Assembly: GCF_030122845.1 (NCBI RefSeq) | Contig: NZ_CP126084.1 | Span: 682,001 to 746,000, forward strand | Direction of reading: 5' to 3' | From: Paenibacillus woosongensis | GTDB lineage: Bacteria; Bacillota; Bacilli; Paenibacillales; Paenibacillaceae | DNA length: 64,000 bases | Shown: positions 52,022 to 61,647 of the stretch, piece by piece | Layout: each line of letters opens with the position of its first letter | Numbering within the stretch: position 1 is the first letter of the stretch | Translations under genes and position numbers: made by a program | The notes under the pieces: model-generated | Database searches by the model: none | Told to the model about the DNA's origin: nothing | Seen by the model: only the letters and a program-made list of their open reading frames with translations

Positions 52022-52576
52022 ATGCCAAAGGTAACGATTATTAATGGCACTCCTACGCCCGGCTCCCGTCTGACGGCGATGATCGAGCTGGCGGATGAGC
52101 TGCTGCGGAAGCAGGATTTCGAAGTGAATCATGTGAATGTGGGCGAGCTTCCTCCGGAGGATCTCATCCATACGAAGTTTGAGAGCGAGGCGATCGTGAA
52201 GGCGAACGGTCTTGTGGCCGAAGCGGATGCCGTCATTATCGCCAGTCCGGTGTACAAGGCCTCCTACACGGGAGTGTTGAAGACCTTCCTGGATCTTGTC
52301 CCGCAAAAAGGCCTGGCAGGCAAAATCATCCTGCCGCTCTTTATCGGCGGAAGCCTTGCGCATCTGCTGTCGATCGATTATTCGCTTAAGCCGGTGTTAT
52401 CATCGCTTGGGGCGCGCCATATTCTGGGCGGGGTATACGCGGTAGATGCCAATATTGCCCGTACAGAACAAGGCGGCTTCGACGTCAGTGAGGAACTGGT
52501 TACGCGGCTGGAGGATAACGTGGCCGAACTGGTCGAGGAGACCAAACGGCGCATCCAATATGCGGCCCTAAAGTAA
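52022..52576 (+). CDS. NADPH-dependent FMN reductase (SsuE-like)
   Basis: A 184-residue flavodoxin-like protein. INGTPTPGSRLTAMIELA is the FMN phosphate loop, IIASPVYKASYTGVLKTFLDLVP the second conserved block, and LFIGGSLAHLLSIDYSLKPVLSSLGA the SsuE-type third. SsuE supplies reduced FMN to alkanesulfonate monooxygenase; no such monooxygenase is near, so the partner is unknown. RBS AAGGAGAA. Confidence 0.88.
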   Translation: MPKVTIINGTPTPGSRLTAMIELADELLRKQDFEVNHVNVGELPPEDLIHTKFESEAIVKANGLVAEADAVIIASPVYKASYTGVLKTFLDLVPQKGLAGKIILPLFIGGSLAHLLSIDYSLKPVLSSLGARHILGGVYAVDANIARTEQGGFDVSEELVTRLEDNVAELVEETKRRIQYAALK

Positions 52577-52596
52577 TCTCAGCAAACTAAAGTTAA

Positions 52597-52638
52597 AAAG
52601 CTCTAAATCATTCGTAATGAACGATTTAGAGCTTTTTT
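52597..52638 (+). terminator. Terminator of the FMN reductase gene
   Basis: AAAGCTCTAAATC pairs with GATTTAGAGCTTT across 13 nt; six T follow. Confidence 0.9.
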
Positions 52639-52831
52639 GAGTTTGTTGGAACCGCAAAAATGATGCAATAGTGCAAGATTTTTTTATTTAGGGCCGCCCA
52701 TGATCCGGTTTCTTGGAAACCACTGAATTCAGGGTGATTCCAAAGAAACTGGGCAAGTAACTTGTACCGTATACATTTTCTTCGCCTTCCACGAGGAGTT
52801 CAAGTAATCATTCACTGGAAAATCAAAATCT

Positions 52832-53022
52832 AAATGTATTTTATACATCTAGTTAAGCTCTTTTATCGAAAAAACATGCGCTAAATGCAAAACATGCAGT
52901 TAGTTTGCCAGAATGGAGCGATTTCGTCGAAATCACTTAAAACTAAATGTAGGTTTTGCAGCTAGTTCCCTTTAACACGGCTAAAACCGATGAACTAACT
53001 GCATGAATTACATCTAGTTACC
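52832..53022. repeat. 191-bp dispersed repeat, copy 2
   Basis: Gap-free alignment with 31370-31560. Same four imperfect palindromes (CTAAATGTATTTTATACATC, CTAAATGCAAAACATGCAG, CTAAATGTAGGTTTTGCAG, AACTAACTGCATGAA...). Between convergent genes, about 200 bp after a terminator. Confidence 0.85.
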
Positions 53023-53052
53023 TGCTGATCCTTGCCATCTAGGTACAGTCAC

Positions 53053-53110
53053 AATCAGTGCCGGACCATCCTAGGAGCAGTCATACAGTCATAATCAGTG
53101 CCGGACCATC
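53053..53110. repeat. 18-bp direct repeat
   Basis: AATCAGTGCCGGACCATC at 53053 and again, identical, at 53093. The rest of 53023-53226 has no gene. Confidence 0.8.
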
Positions 53111-53226
53111 GAGGACAGTCGAAAATCAGTAGTTTAATTTACTGGAGAGAAAGACTCCAGTTCAATTAAGGGGCTACTGAGGCTACCGCACCATTCATCT
53201 AAGGAACCGTGAGATTATCCAGTATT

Positions 53227-55044
53227 TTATTGATTCACGGACTCCACCTTGACGACAGGGATGCGTATGAATCGTCCCGCAGGCTGGCCTACGATGATAG
53301 AATCATCAGGCGAGCTGGTGTACTGCTCTTCGGTTGTCCCGCTTTCCTGGGATTCCATATAATGCTCGGTGTAATGCGTAAAGCGCCCCGTGACCGTGGC
53401 TTTTCCTTCGTAGAAGGTGAAATCGCCCTGCAGCATGATATAGCTATTCTGGCCGAAGGCGAGCACTTCTCCGGTCCCCGGGGAAGTGATGGTGCTGGTG
53501 AAACGGACCAGGGTGCCGGGATAAAAGGCGACGTCATCGGCGGAAATATCTACGTAGGTCTGCTTGACTCCGGTAAACTCAAAGTGATCGCCGTAACGGA
53601 CATAGATGGCCGTCTCACCTTCGCCTTCACCGTGCGGATTCACGACATGCAGCGTGTCGTCATTTTCAACAATCAAGTCGTCTGCTTCAAACGAAAACAA
53701 TAGCTGGATGCGATCCTCCAGCACTTCGAAGGCCATATACGACGCCTCACGCGCAGCCGAATCTGCCTCGATGACCACCACAGGGATGCTCGAGGTGCTC
53801 AGAACCGGGTCAATGCGCAGACTGTGGATTTGCGCATGGACGTCCAAGTCGCGATTCGATAAAATCTGCACACCTTCCTCGCTGTTCATCCGCCCGAAAA
53901 GCAGCTGGTTGCCTGCGTCGATCGCGGCGACGTAAACGCTCGAGCCGAATTTTTTCGTGCCGCCCGCGACATGCCTATAGCTCTCCCCGTCGCCGTAAAC
54001 CGGCAGAAGCCGTACAGGATCGGCGGCTACCCAGGCCAGCTCGGTTGCGCGGATTTCCGCTTTCGTATCCTGGTAATTGCCGAGCGCCCTATACAGGTCG
54101 ATCGCTTCCTGATAATTTCCGCTGGCCGTGCTTCTTTTGGCGGAGCGGAGCAGCTTGGCGATTCCGTCTTTGGCGTAGGCCAACACCTTGGAACGCGGGC
54201 TTGCGGAGCTGGCGAACGTCTCGAATTGGCGGGAATGCAGGGCAAAGGCGGCGTAGTCCTTGTTGTCCCAATCTTGTTTCAGCAGGGAATCCATTAATTC
54301 GTTCGTCTTGGCGATCACCCATGGCGCGTCGTGTTCATGGGCTTCGTATTGCTTCACCATGGATGAAGCGTTCTGCAGCATGGCCTCGACATATCCGCTG
54401 GCAATGATCCGCTCCAGCTTGGTTTCATCATATTGCTGGAATACCGCATTCAGCTGATCGAGCCATTCCTGCTCCGTTCCGAAGAAGTGGGCGGGCATGC
54501 GCAGCAGCTTCCATTTGAACGACTCATCGTCATAATGGCCTTTCTCTAAATTGCGCTTTGGCTCCTCCAGCAGGACGGTGCGGAATTGTTTGAAATAATC
54601 CATGAAGCTTTGCGAAATGCCGTAGTGCTCAGAGATCTGCTTGTAGTACTCGCTGTACGGCCCTTCGGGCGTCATGTAGCTGCTGCGGATCTCTTGAAGG
54701 CCAGCATAGGCGTCCATCAGGCGCTCGAAGTCGCCTCTCCCGGCTGCAGCGGATGCCTGGTCCAGGACGCCGGACAGGTTTTCCTTCATAGCGGTGATCG
54801 GCGCCAGCTCCTCCAGCCGGGAGGAGACGAGTTCCTCTTTATACTGAATGGTCTTGTTACTCCGCGCTTTCTGGAATAAAGTCTCGGCGTCGATCAGATT
54901 TTGCTCCTCATATAAGGCTTCCGCTTGATCGATCGTGCTGAGCTTCTGGGAAATTCCTATTCCTTTGTATATCAGCAGCGGAATCATTAATACACATAAT
55001 ACAATGAGCAGATGATGCAGGGTTAACCATTTTTTATACGTCAT
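53227..55044 (-). CDS. Large membrane-anchored protein of unknown function in the tubulin-like locus
   Basis: A 605-residue protein with one N-terminal membrane helix (about 10-28, LLIVLCVLMIPLLIYKG) and a large soluble part. Residues 40-320 are helical with TPR-like pairs (AEALYEEQNLIDAETLFQKA, ASGNYQEAIDLYRALGNYQD). From about 330 the chain turns to beta strands, including VYVAAIDAGNQLLFGRM and IRYGDHFEFTG-like segments, perhaps a propeller. No family recognised. Its start lies inside the end of the preceding zinc-ribbon gene (11-nt overlap), so the two are coupled. The function is presumably tied to the VWA and tubulin-like genes across the divergent promoter. Confidence 0.75.
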   Translation of the reverse strand: MTYKKWLTLHHLLIVLCVLMIPLLIYKGIGISQKLSTIDQAEALYEEQNLIDAETLFQKARSNKTIQYKEELVSSRLEELAPITAMKENLSGVLDQASAAAGRGDFERLMDAYAGLQEIRSSYMTPEGPYSEYYKQISEHYGISQSFMDYFKQFRTVLLEEPKRNLEKGHYDDESFKWKLLRMPAHFFGTEQEWLDQLNAVFQQYDETKLERIIASGYVEAMLQNASSMVKQYEAHEHDAPWVIAKTNELMDSLLKQDWDNKDYAAFALHSRQFETFASSASPRSKVLAYAKDGIAKLLRSAKRSTASGNYQEAIDLYRALGNYQDTKAEIRATELAWVAADPVRLLPVYGDGESYRHVAGGTKKFGSSVYVAAIDAGNQLLFGRMNSEEGVQILSNRDLDVHAQIHSLRIDPVLSTSSIPVVVIEADSAAREASYMAFEVLEDRIQLLFSFEADDLIVENDDTLHVVNPHGEGEGETAIYVRYGDHFEFTGVKQTYVDISADDVAFYPGTLVRFTSTITSPGTGEVLAFGQNSYIMLQGDFTFYEGKATVTGRFTHYTEHYMESQESGTTEEQYTSSPDDSIIVGQPAGRFIRIPVVKVESVNQ

Positions 55045-55984
55045 GGATGTTAGACCTCGGCTTTATTTGTTGAAAATCGGCATCCCACTGGTATTTCTCC
55101 TCATAGATCCGCGCCGTCTCCGCTTGGAGAGCGCCCCAGTTCAAGTCAGGATTCTCGGTGACGATGCGGTACAGCCGGAGGAACCGGTCCTTGGGCAGCT
55201 TGCGGGCATAACGGGCCAGGAATCCGGAATAGGCCAGCACATAGCGTTTCATTCGTACTGCTGCGCCAGCTACTCCGGCAAGAATGTCATCCCCGTCCCT
55301 CATCGCCGTAATTTGCTGCTCGTATTTAATGACATATTGGAAGGTACGGTCTTTGATGAGCTCCCGCTTGATTTTGGCCAGCTCGCCGATATAGGAAGCC
55401 AGCTCGGGGTCGAAATCCTCGAGCAGCAGCGGCTCCAGCTCCAGATCCATATCCTTGCGCAGCACAAGGGATTGCAGGAGGAGAATTTGCAGCTTGCGAA
55501 TATGATCGTTGCGAATGATAACGGCGACTTCGCGCATCAATTCATAGGAACGGGCCTCGTTCTCCTGCGCGGCAGCGATGTCCAGATTGCGTACGAGGCC
55601 GTTTGCGATGCGGTCCCGGTCGCGGACGAACATTTTGCTCAGCTCGATAGAGGTCCGGCTCGGCAGCGCCTTGCGCCTTACAAATAAGAGAAGAGTCATC
55701 AGCGCAGCCCCGGAGACCGCCGAAATGGCGATAAACTGAAAGGTCGGGCTGAATGCGACTGCAATCAGCGTCAGCAGCAGAGTGAGCAGCAGATCATTGC
55801 TCAAGGAGCGCTTCGCCGCGCGCAGCGCCAGCTCCTGAACGGGAAGCAGCGCCGGTTTGCCGCAGGTCGTGCAGTTCTCCTCCATAAGTACGGTATAGTT
55901 ATGGCAATTTTTGCAGCATCTTAACTTTTCATAGGCATATTTCGTTTTTATTGGAGGGCGCAGTACAATATTTTTCTTTTTCAT
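55034..55984 (-). CDS. Zinc-ribbon membrane protein of the tubulin-like locus
   Basis: A 316-residue protein. CCKNCHNYTVLMEENCTTCG (about residues 23-42) is a four-Cys zinc ribbon. Two adjacent membrane helices follow (about 63-98, LLLTLLLTLIAVAFSPTFQFIAISAVSG...LLLFV), then a ~210-residue helical cytoplasmic domain rich in Arg, Leu and Glu (YELMREVAVIIRNDHIRKLQIL). No family recognised. The ATG overlaps the stop of the upstream 49-residue gene (ATGA), and the next gene starts before this one ends, giving a tightly coupled three-gene operon. Confidence 0.75.
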   Translation of the reverse strand: MKKKNIVLRPPIKTKYAYEKLRCCKNCHNYTVLMEENCTTCGKPALLPVQELALRAAKRSLSNDLLLTLLLTLIAVAFSPTFQFIAISAVSGAALMTLLLFVRRKALPSRTSIELSKMFVRDRDRIANGLVRNLDIAAAQENEARSYELMREVAVIIRNDHIRKLQILLLQSLVLRKDMDLELEPLLLEDFDPELASYIGELAKIKRELIKDRTFQYVIKYEQQITAMRDGDDILAGVAGAAVRMKRYVLAYSGFLARYARKLPKDRFLRLYRIVTENPDLNWGALQAETARIYEEKYQWDADFQQIKPRSNIHDV

Positions 55985-56130
55985 GGCACTCTCTCTTCAT
56001 GGTTGATAAGCTGCAGCAATTGGGCGTCAAGCTCCTGGGGAGCGACGATACGATCTCTGCGCGTGTAATAGAGCACGGACTTTACAATGGCAAACAGAAA
56101 CAAAAGGGTCAGGCATCCGTATGTAACCAT
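55981..56130 (-). CDS. Small membrane peptide gene (49 residues) leading the leftward operon
   Basis: A 49-residue frame: MVTYGCLTLLFLFAIVKSVLYY (one membrane helix) then TRRDRIVAPQELDAQLLQLINHEERVP, a basic-acidic amphipathic tail. GAAAGGA lies 10 nt before the ATG, and the TGA stop overlaps the ATG of the zinc-ribbon gene (ATGA), the arrangement of translationally coupled genes. No homologue recognised. It could be a small subunit of the membrane complex. Confidence 0.7.
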   Translation of the reverse strand: MVTYGCLTLLFLFAIVKSVLYYTRRDRIVAPQELDAQLLQLINHEERVP

Positions 56131-56372
56131 ATGCGGCTTCCTTTCGTAATTGAATTATGAAGGTATTAATTATATCATATGGACAGCGATCGGCTTGGTA
56201 GATTTTGACGAAACATAGGGATGAATAATTTCAACCTCTTAACCTTTTTTTAAGGAATATTGATTACAATTAGAAAAACTCATCGAAGCAATCCAAAGTA
56301 GCCAGACCGCGATTAGCGGTAATTTTTCTTGCGATTATAGAATTATTCAGCTTCGCTTGAAAACTATACATC

Positions 56373-56400
56373 TTGGATAAAGCTCTAGTACAATTATACT
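56373..56400 (+). promoter_or_regulatory. Weak candidate promoter of the VWA-tubulin operon
   Basis: TTGGAT (56373-56378), 16-nt spacer, TATACT (56395-56400), 30 bp before the VWA gene. The 300-bp divergent gap (56131-56429) holds no other feature I can support. Confidence 0.35.
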
Positions 56401-56429
56401 ACCTGAAACCAGAATAAAGGAGCACGATT

Positions 56430-58238
56430 ATGCAGAAGCGTAATAAGCAGTCTTTACGTATATTAACGGCTTTTATGGTCTTTTGGTTACTCGTTTCTAC
56501 GCTGGGCTCCGAGATATACGGAGCGGCGCCGGCCGCGCAGGGGAGCCAGCCCGGCTCGCGAATCGACGCGGTGCTCGTCATCGACGTCAGCAACTCTATG
56601 AAGACGAGCGACTCGAATAAAGTCGGCAATGAAGCGATGAAGATGTTCATCGATATGCTGTCCGCGCAGGGGGATAAGGTAGGCATTATCGCCTATACGG
56701 ACAAAGTCCAGCGGGAGAAGGCGCTGCTTGAGATCAAGACCCCCGAGGATAAGCAGGATCTGAAGGATTTCATCGATGGCCTCGACAGGGGGCCATACAC
56801 CGATATCGCAGTGGGGATCAAGGAAGCGGTCAAGGTGCTGCAAAAAGGCTCCGATCCGAACCACGAGCCAATGATCGTCCTGCTTGCGGACGGCAACAAT
56901 GATTTCAACAAAAGCTCCGGGCGTACGCAGAGCGCATCCGACCAGGAGCTGAATCAAGCGGTCGAGGAAGCGAAGGCAGCCGGCATTCCGATCTATACGA
57001 TCGGGCTGAATGCCGACGGCAAGCTGAACAAGGCGCCCTTGGAGGACCTTGCGAACCAGACAGCCGCCAAGTCCTTCTCGACCAGCACGGCGGATGATCT
57101 TCCGCGCATCCTTAGTGAAATTTTCGCCAGCCATCTGAAGCTGAAGATCGTGCCGATCCAGAGCATGACGGGGACCGGCAGCTTCCAGGAGGTTACGGTC
57201 AACGTGCCGAATGCGAACGTGCTCGAAGCGAACATATCGATCATGTCGGCGCAGCCGGTCGAGACGGAACTGGTGAACCCTGCCGGGGATAAAATAGCGG
57301 TGCCGTCGGACGATGTGCTGCTGTCGAAGTCGAAGAGCTATTCCCTCATTAAGCTGCTGAGTCCGGCCGAGGGCGATTGGAAGCTGCGGGTCAAGGGAGC
57401 GTCCAAGGATAAAATCGACATTAACCTCGTCTTCAACTACGACCTGGAGCTGGAGATGGAGCCAATAGCGGCGGGAAGCCATAAACCCGGCGACAAGGTG
57501 CAGATCGGGGCGTATCTGACGAGTAACGGCCAGAAGCTGCAAACCGCCGAGCTGTACAAGAACATGAATGCCGTGCTGCTCGCGAAGGATCTGGACAGCG
57601 GCAAGACGGAGGAAATCAAGCTGAACAACACGGGCGATAAATTCGAGGGAACGTTCGAAATTCCCGAAGCCCATGAGTATGAGCTGAAGGTGCGCGCCGA
57701 GGAACGCAGCTTCTACCGGGAGTCCGAGCCGGTAACGATCAGCGCCAAAGCTGCTTCCGGAGGAGCGGCGGCGAAGCCGGCAACGCCAGCGGCACCTGAA
57801 GAAGAAAAGCCGTTTCCGTGGCTTACCGTCGTCATCTCGGCCATAGCCGCAGCTGTTCTTGCGGCAGCCGCTTACTTCATTACTGCAGCCGTGAAGAAAG
57901 CGAACCGCGGCTTCGTCGGGCAAATCGTGATCGAAATCCGCGACGAGAATACGCATGAGAAGTCATTCCCGCAATATAAGAAATTGACCGCCTTCAAGGG
58001 CAAGTTCAATTTGCACCAGCTGCTGCAGCTTGCGCCGGAGCTGAAAGAGACGGAGAAAGTCGTCTTTACCCCGGCGAAGGGAGACCGGATCACGCTTCGC
58101 AACGGTTCAGCCGCCCCGGTCGAGAAGTCCGGACGGGTTGTGGATGCAAGCGCGGGACTGGAGCTGAAGAGCGGAGACCGGATTACGCTGCCGCTGCAGC
58201 ATATCGATAAGACGATTTTCATAGAGTACCTGGTATAA
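56430..58238 (+). CDS. Secreted, membrane-anchored von Willebrand factor A protein
   Basis: A 602-residue protein. Signal sequence or anchor (about 9-33), then a VWA domain (about 45-240) with an intact MIDAS: DVSNS (Asp52, Ser54, Ser56), Thr in GPYTDIAVGI and Asp in VLLADGNND. Beta-sandwich regions follow (about 245-445), then a membrane helix (about 462-485, VVISAIAAAVLAAAAYFITAAV) and a ~110-residue cytoplasmic domain (IVIEIRDENTHEKSFPQYKK...). The topology puts the metal-ion adhesion site outside and a signalling-type domain inside. RBS AAAGGAG. The tubulin-like gene follows after 19 nt. Confidence 0.88.
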   Translation: MQKRNKQSLRILTAFMVFWLLVSTLGSEIYGAAPAAQGSQPGSRIDAVLVIDVSNSMKTSDSNKVGNEAMKMFIDMLSAQGDKVGIIAYTDKVQREKALLEIKTPEDKQDLKDFIDGLDRGPYTDIAVGIKEAVKVLQKGSDPNHEPMIVLLADGNNDFNKSSGRTQSASDQELNQAVEEAKAAGIPIYTIGLNADGKLNKAPLEDLANQTAAKSFSTSTADDLPRILSEIFASHLKLKIVPIQSMTGTGSFQEVTVNVPNANVLEANISIMSAQPVETELVNPAGDKIAVPSDDVLLSKSKSYSLIKLLSPAEGDWKLRVKGASKDKIDINLVFNYDLELEMEPIAAGSHKPGDKVQIGAYLTSNGQKLQTAELYKNMNAVLLAKDLDSGKTEEIKLNNTGDKFEGTFEIPEAHEYELKVRAEERSFYRESEPVTISAKAASGGAAAKPATPAAPEEEKPFPWLTVVISAIAAAVLAAAAYFITAAVKKANRGFVGQIVIEIRDENTHEKSFPQYKKLTAFKGKFNLHQLLQLAPELKETEKVVFTPAKGDRITLRNGSAAPVEKSGRVVDASAGLELKSGDRITLPLQHIDKTIFIEYLV

Positions 58239-58257
58239 ATTTGAGGAGGAAACGTAT

Positions 58258-61200
58258 ATGAAACCGGTAGTCAGAGAGCATATCCAGCAACTGGACGTAT
58301 CGCTAGGCGGAGGCATCGTCAGCGACAAAATCCGCGTCGATACGATCGACAATCCGATCCTCATCATCGGCCTGGGCGGCACGGGGATCGATGCATTGCT
58401 TCGCTTGAAATATCAGATCAACCGCCGCTTCAAGCTGCCGGAGGACCCGTTGTCCAAGAAGAAGCGCGAGAAGCCCGACAACGTGGAGTTTCTGGCGTTC
58501 GAGACGAACGAGCAGGATCGCACGAAGCGCTACAAAGGAATCGGGCTTGACCCGATCAATGAATTCGTCCTGCTGTCCAACCCGGAAATTGGCGGGCTGC
58601 TGCAGAACCGGAGCATTTTGGAGCCGTATATTACCGATTGGCTGTCCCCGGAGCTCAGCATCACCGACGGCATGAACGGGGCGGCGGGCGTGCGGCAGGC
58701 CGGACGGCTGCTGCTGTTCACGAAGATCAATCAGGTCGTACAGGCGATCGACAAGAAAATCAAAACGCTGTCGGTAGGCACCAACAAGAAGCTGATGGTA
58801 TTTCTGCTGACCGGCTTGTCTGGCGGAACGGGAAGCGGCTGCTTCCTCGACATCGCCTATATCGTGCGCGGCATCATTGAGCGCGATCACGGCTCGGCCG
58901 GGATCGACCGGGTGAATACGCTCGGCTATTTGTTCACGCCGGACATCAACCTGTCCAACAAGAGTCTGAGCGAGCATACGCGCGAGTACATCAAGAAGAA
59001 CGGCTACGCGGCGCTGAAAGAGCTGGACTACTGGATGAACGTGGACAGCCGCGGCGAGCGGTTCAAGCAGCAGTACGGCAACATTCTGACGGTTAACTCT
59101 CCATTGCCGCCGTTCAATCTGTGCCATCTTATTTCGGCGACGAATACCGAGGGCAAGCTGCTGGAGAACGCTTATGACTACTGCATGAACGTCACCGCCG
59201 AGAACATTACGAACTTCATGGCGAGCGAAGAGAAGCAGTCTGGCGAGGAGTTTGCGATCCACGACTATATCAGTAATATTCGCACGAACATCGCGCAAAT
59301 GAACAAGATGTACCCGGCGAACTATGAATACAACATTATCGGGGCGTCCTCCGCGGTGCTGCCGATCGAGGAAATGACCACGTATTTGGCATACCGTCTG
59401 TTCGGCAAAATGGAGAAAATGTTCCAGCATGCGCCGAGCCAGGAGGACGTCGAGAAGTTTGCCCGCAAGCTGGGCATCGACCTTGAGAGCATGATCAAGA
59501 CATTTGAGTCCCGCGTTCCCGAACCGCTGCCCGGCTACGAGAACAGCGAACGGCTGAGCTTCGCCAACGTGGTGAAATCCCAGATCGTGAACATGGACAC
59601 GGAGCTGGAGCAGACCTTCCTGGCCCGGGCGAGAGAGGAATATATCAAGGCGAAGAAGCAGCTGCCTGGCGAGGTGCTGGAGCAGTTCAGCGAGCAGATC
59701 CGCCGTCTGTTCCTTCATCCGGAGCAAGGTCCGTTCTATGTGTCCCGTTTGATCTACACGGAAAAAGGCTTCTGCCTGCTGAAAATGCTGCTGTCCTACA
59801 TCGAGACGCTGCGTGAGAACCTGCTGCGCATACCGCGCGACATCGAGGCGGCGCAGGATCAGGCGCACGAGAAGCTGGGCGACGCCAAGAGCGCATTCGT
59901 CTCCAAGGAGAAGAAGAAGAACGCTTATATCGAAGCAAAAATTCATGAATATTGGCTGCATGCGGACGTTGAGCGCACGGAGCAAATGATCGAATTTTAT
60001 GAGGATCTGTATCAGCTGCTGAACCAGGAGAACAACCGGATTTACAGCGTGTTTACGGAAATTCTGAACGCACTGAGCTCGATTTTTGCTAAAAACGGGG
60101 ACATCCTGACAAGCGGCGAGGAGCAGGTCGACCATAAAGGCAACAAAACGTACTACTGGAATATCGTCAGCGTGCCGGATATTTCCAGTGTCGTCAGCGG
60201 CATCATGGACAAGAAAGATGTCGACGATCTGATTCGCGATTTCTCCCTGGAGCTGCTGAATAATTCAAACCAATGGGTGAAGGAGCAGGAGATCGATATC
60301 GTCAGCTCCATCTCCGACTTCCTGAGCGAGAAATTTGGTGATCTGATTACGAAGTCGATGGAGGATTTCCTGGTCATTAAATACGGGCAGGACGAGTCGA
60401 TCGAGAAATTCGTCGAGCGCTTCATTGCCAGCAAGCTGGATGAGGAGGCCGTTCCGGTCTTCCATCTGTCGAACAGCACGGGCAATCTGCATTTCCCTTC
60501 CTGGGGCTTCGTTTCCGTTCCGGTGCAGGCGCCGAGCATCCTCAAAGGGATTCGCAATTACCAGAACAATGCGGTCGGCAAATCCCATTTCACGGTCAAG
60601 GAAAGCGAAGTGAAGAACCGGATCTTCTGGCTGAACACGCGGAACGGGGTGCCGCTGTTTGTTTACACGCCGCTGAAGGTGTACGAGGAGAGCTATGAAC
60701 GGACGATTCTCGATAAGGAAGGAATCGGACGCCACCTGGTGCAGACGGACAAGAACAACTGGACGTATCTGCCTTCGCCAATCCCGGAGAAATCCTGGGG
60801 CGACACGTACGTCAACTCGCGGGTGCAGAGTTATAACTCGCGCGTACGTGAGGAGTTTGCCAAAGCGCTTGAGCTGAAGGTCATCGTGGAAAAAGACGCC
60901 GACCACAATACGAGCAACCGCTATACGGTGGTGTTCACGAAGCCGTTCGATTTGGAGAGCAAGCTGGCTGCCTATGACATGCGCCTGGACGCGCCGAAGC
61001 CGAATTTGGGCGAGGTGAAGCGGGCGGCGGTTGAACTCAGACGCCTGCTGGCCGAAGGACTTCCGCAGGAGGGCGACAAGGACATTTTTGGCAGCATCAA
61101 TGAGGAGCTGGCCAAGGAAAACCTGATCCGTACGCCGGAGCTGATCGCGCGCGTGCGGCAGGAGATCGCCAAGTACGACGAAATTGCGGCGATGGCGGCG

Positions 61201-61647
61201 AAGCTCGATGCGGTGCTGGAGCAGCACCAGGACGAGGAGAAGTGGCTGGAGCAGTTCATTGAGGCGCTCTATACCGAAACGATAACGAAAAAAGGCGCGC
61301 TCTACGTCTACGACCGCGATCCGGAGGAAGAGGCGTGGGAGCCGTTCGCCAACTTGATGAAGAGCCGCAATTACGTGGAATACGAAGTGTTCACGCATTT
61401 CCGCGGCTTGGACGAGAAGAGCCGCAGCGCCTTGATGCGCAAGGCATCGCGCCGCGACGCGGAGCTGACGGCGAGCGAGGATATCCAGCCGCTGCTGCAG
61501 ACGCTGGATGAGCTGGCCGAACGATTCCAGGAGGGGCGGGACTCGCTGGAATACGAGAAGGTAGAGCTGGCTAACGGGGAAGAGATGTACCAGTTCTACA
61601 GACAGGTCGCCGCGAAGCTGAACGACATTCGCAGAAGGTTGAAATAA
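58258..61647 (+). CDS. Large tubulin/FtsZ-like GTPase family protein
   Basis: An 1129-residue protein. The N-terminal third is FtsZ/tubulin-like: ILIIGLGGTGIDALLRLK (about 35-52) matches the first phosphate loop and LTGLSGGTGSGCFLDIAYI (184-202) holds the tubulin signature GGTGSG. The remaining ~750 residues are helical and unassigned, with coiled-coil stretches (about 520-600, 950-1060). It fits the large bacterial 'tubulin-like' family that is encoded beside VWA proteins and is proposed to act in membrane remodelling. RBS GAGGAGG. Its stop TAA overlaps the next ATG (TAATG). Confidence 0.88.
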   Translation: MKPVVREHIQQLDVSLGGGIVSDKIRVDTIDNPILIIGLGGTGIDALLRLKYQINRRFKLPEDPLSKKKREKPDNVEFLAFETNEQDRTKRYKGIGLDPINEFVLLSNPEIGGLLQNRSILEPYITDWLSPELSITDGMNGAAGVRQAGRLLLFTKINQVVQAIDKKIKTLSVGTNKKLMVFLLTGLSGGTGSGCFLDIAYIVRGIIERDHGSAGIDRVNTLGYLFTPDINLSNKSLSEHTREYIKKNGYAALKELDYWMNVDSRGERFKQQYGNILTVNSPLPPFNLCHLISATNTEGKLLENAYDYCMNVTAENITNFMASEEKQSGEEFAIHDYISNIRTNIAQMNKMYPANYEYNIIGASSAVLPIEEMTTYLAYRLFGKMEKMFQHAPSQEDVEKFARKLGIDLESMIKTFESRVPEPLPGYENSERLSFANVVKSQIVNMDTELEQTFLARAREEYIKAKKQLPGEVLEQFSEQIRRLFLHPEQGPFYVSRLIYTEKGFCLLKMLLSYIETLRENLLRIPRDIEAAQDQAHEKLGDAKSAFVSKEKKKNAYIEAKIHEYWLHADVERTEQMIEFYEDLYQLLNQENNRIYSVFTEILNALSSIFAKNGDILTSGEEQVDHKGNKTYYWNIVSVPDISSVVSGIMDKKDVDDLIRDFSLELLNNSNQWVKEQEIDIVSSISDFLSEKFGDLITKSMEDFLVIKYGQDESIEKFVERFIASKLDEEAVPVFHLSNSTGNLHFPSWGFVSVPVQAPSILKGIRNYQNNAVGKSHFTVKESEVKNRIFWLNTRNGVPLFVYTPLKVYEESYERTILDKEGIGRHLVQTDKNNWTYLPSPIPEKSWGDTYVNSRVQSYNSRVREEFAKALELKVIVEKDADHNTSNRYTVVFTKPFDLESKLAAYDMRLDAPKPNLGEVKRAAVELRRLLAEGLPQEGDKDIFGSINEELAKENLIRTPELIARVRQEIAKYDEIAAMAAKLDAVLEQHQDEEKWLEQFIEALYTETITKKGALYVYDRDPEEEAWEPFANLMKSRNYVEYEVFTHFRGLDEKSRSALMRKASRRDAELTASEDIQPLLQTLDELAERFQEGRDSLEYEKVELANGEEMYQFYRQVAAKLNDIRRRLK

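Noticed and set aside
56487-57956. Reverse frame of 489 codons opposite the VWA gene
   Set aside because: Antisense shadow without RBS or domains; the forward gene has an intact MIDAS.
58303-60135. Reverse frame of 610 codons opposite the tubulin-like gene
   Set aside because: Composition (Arg, His, Val, Gln rich) is that of an antisense shadow, and the forward product has clear GTPase motifs.
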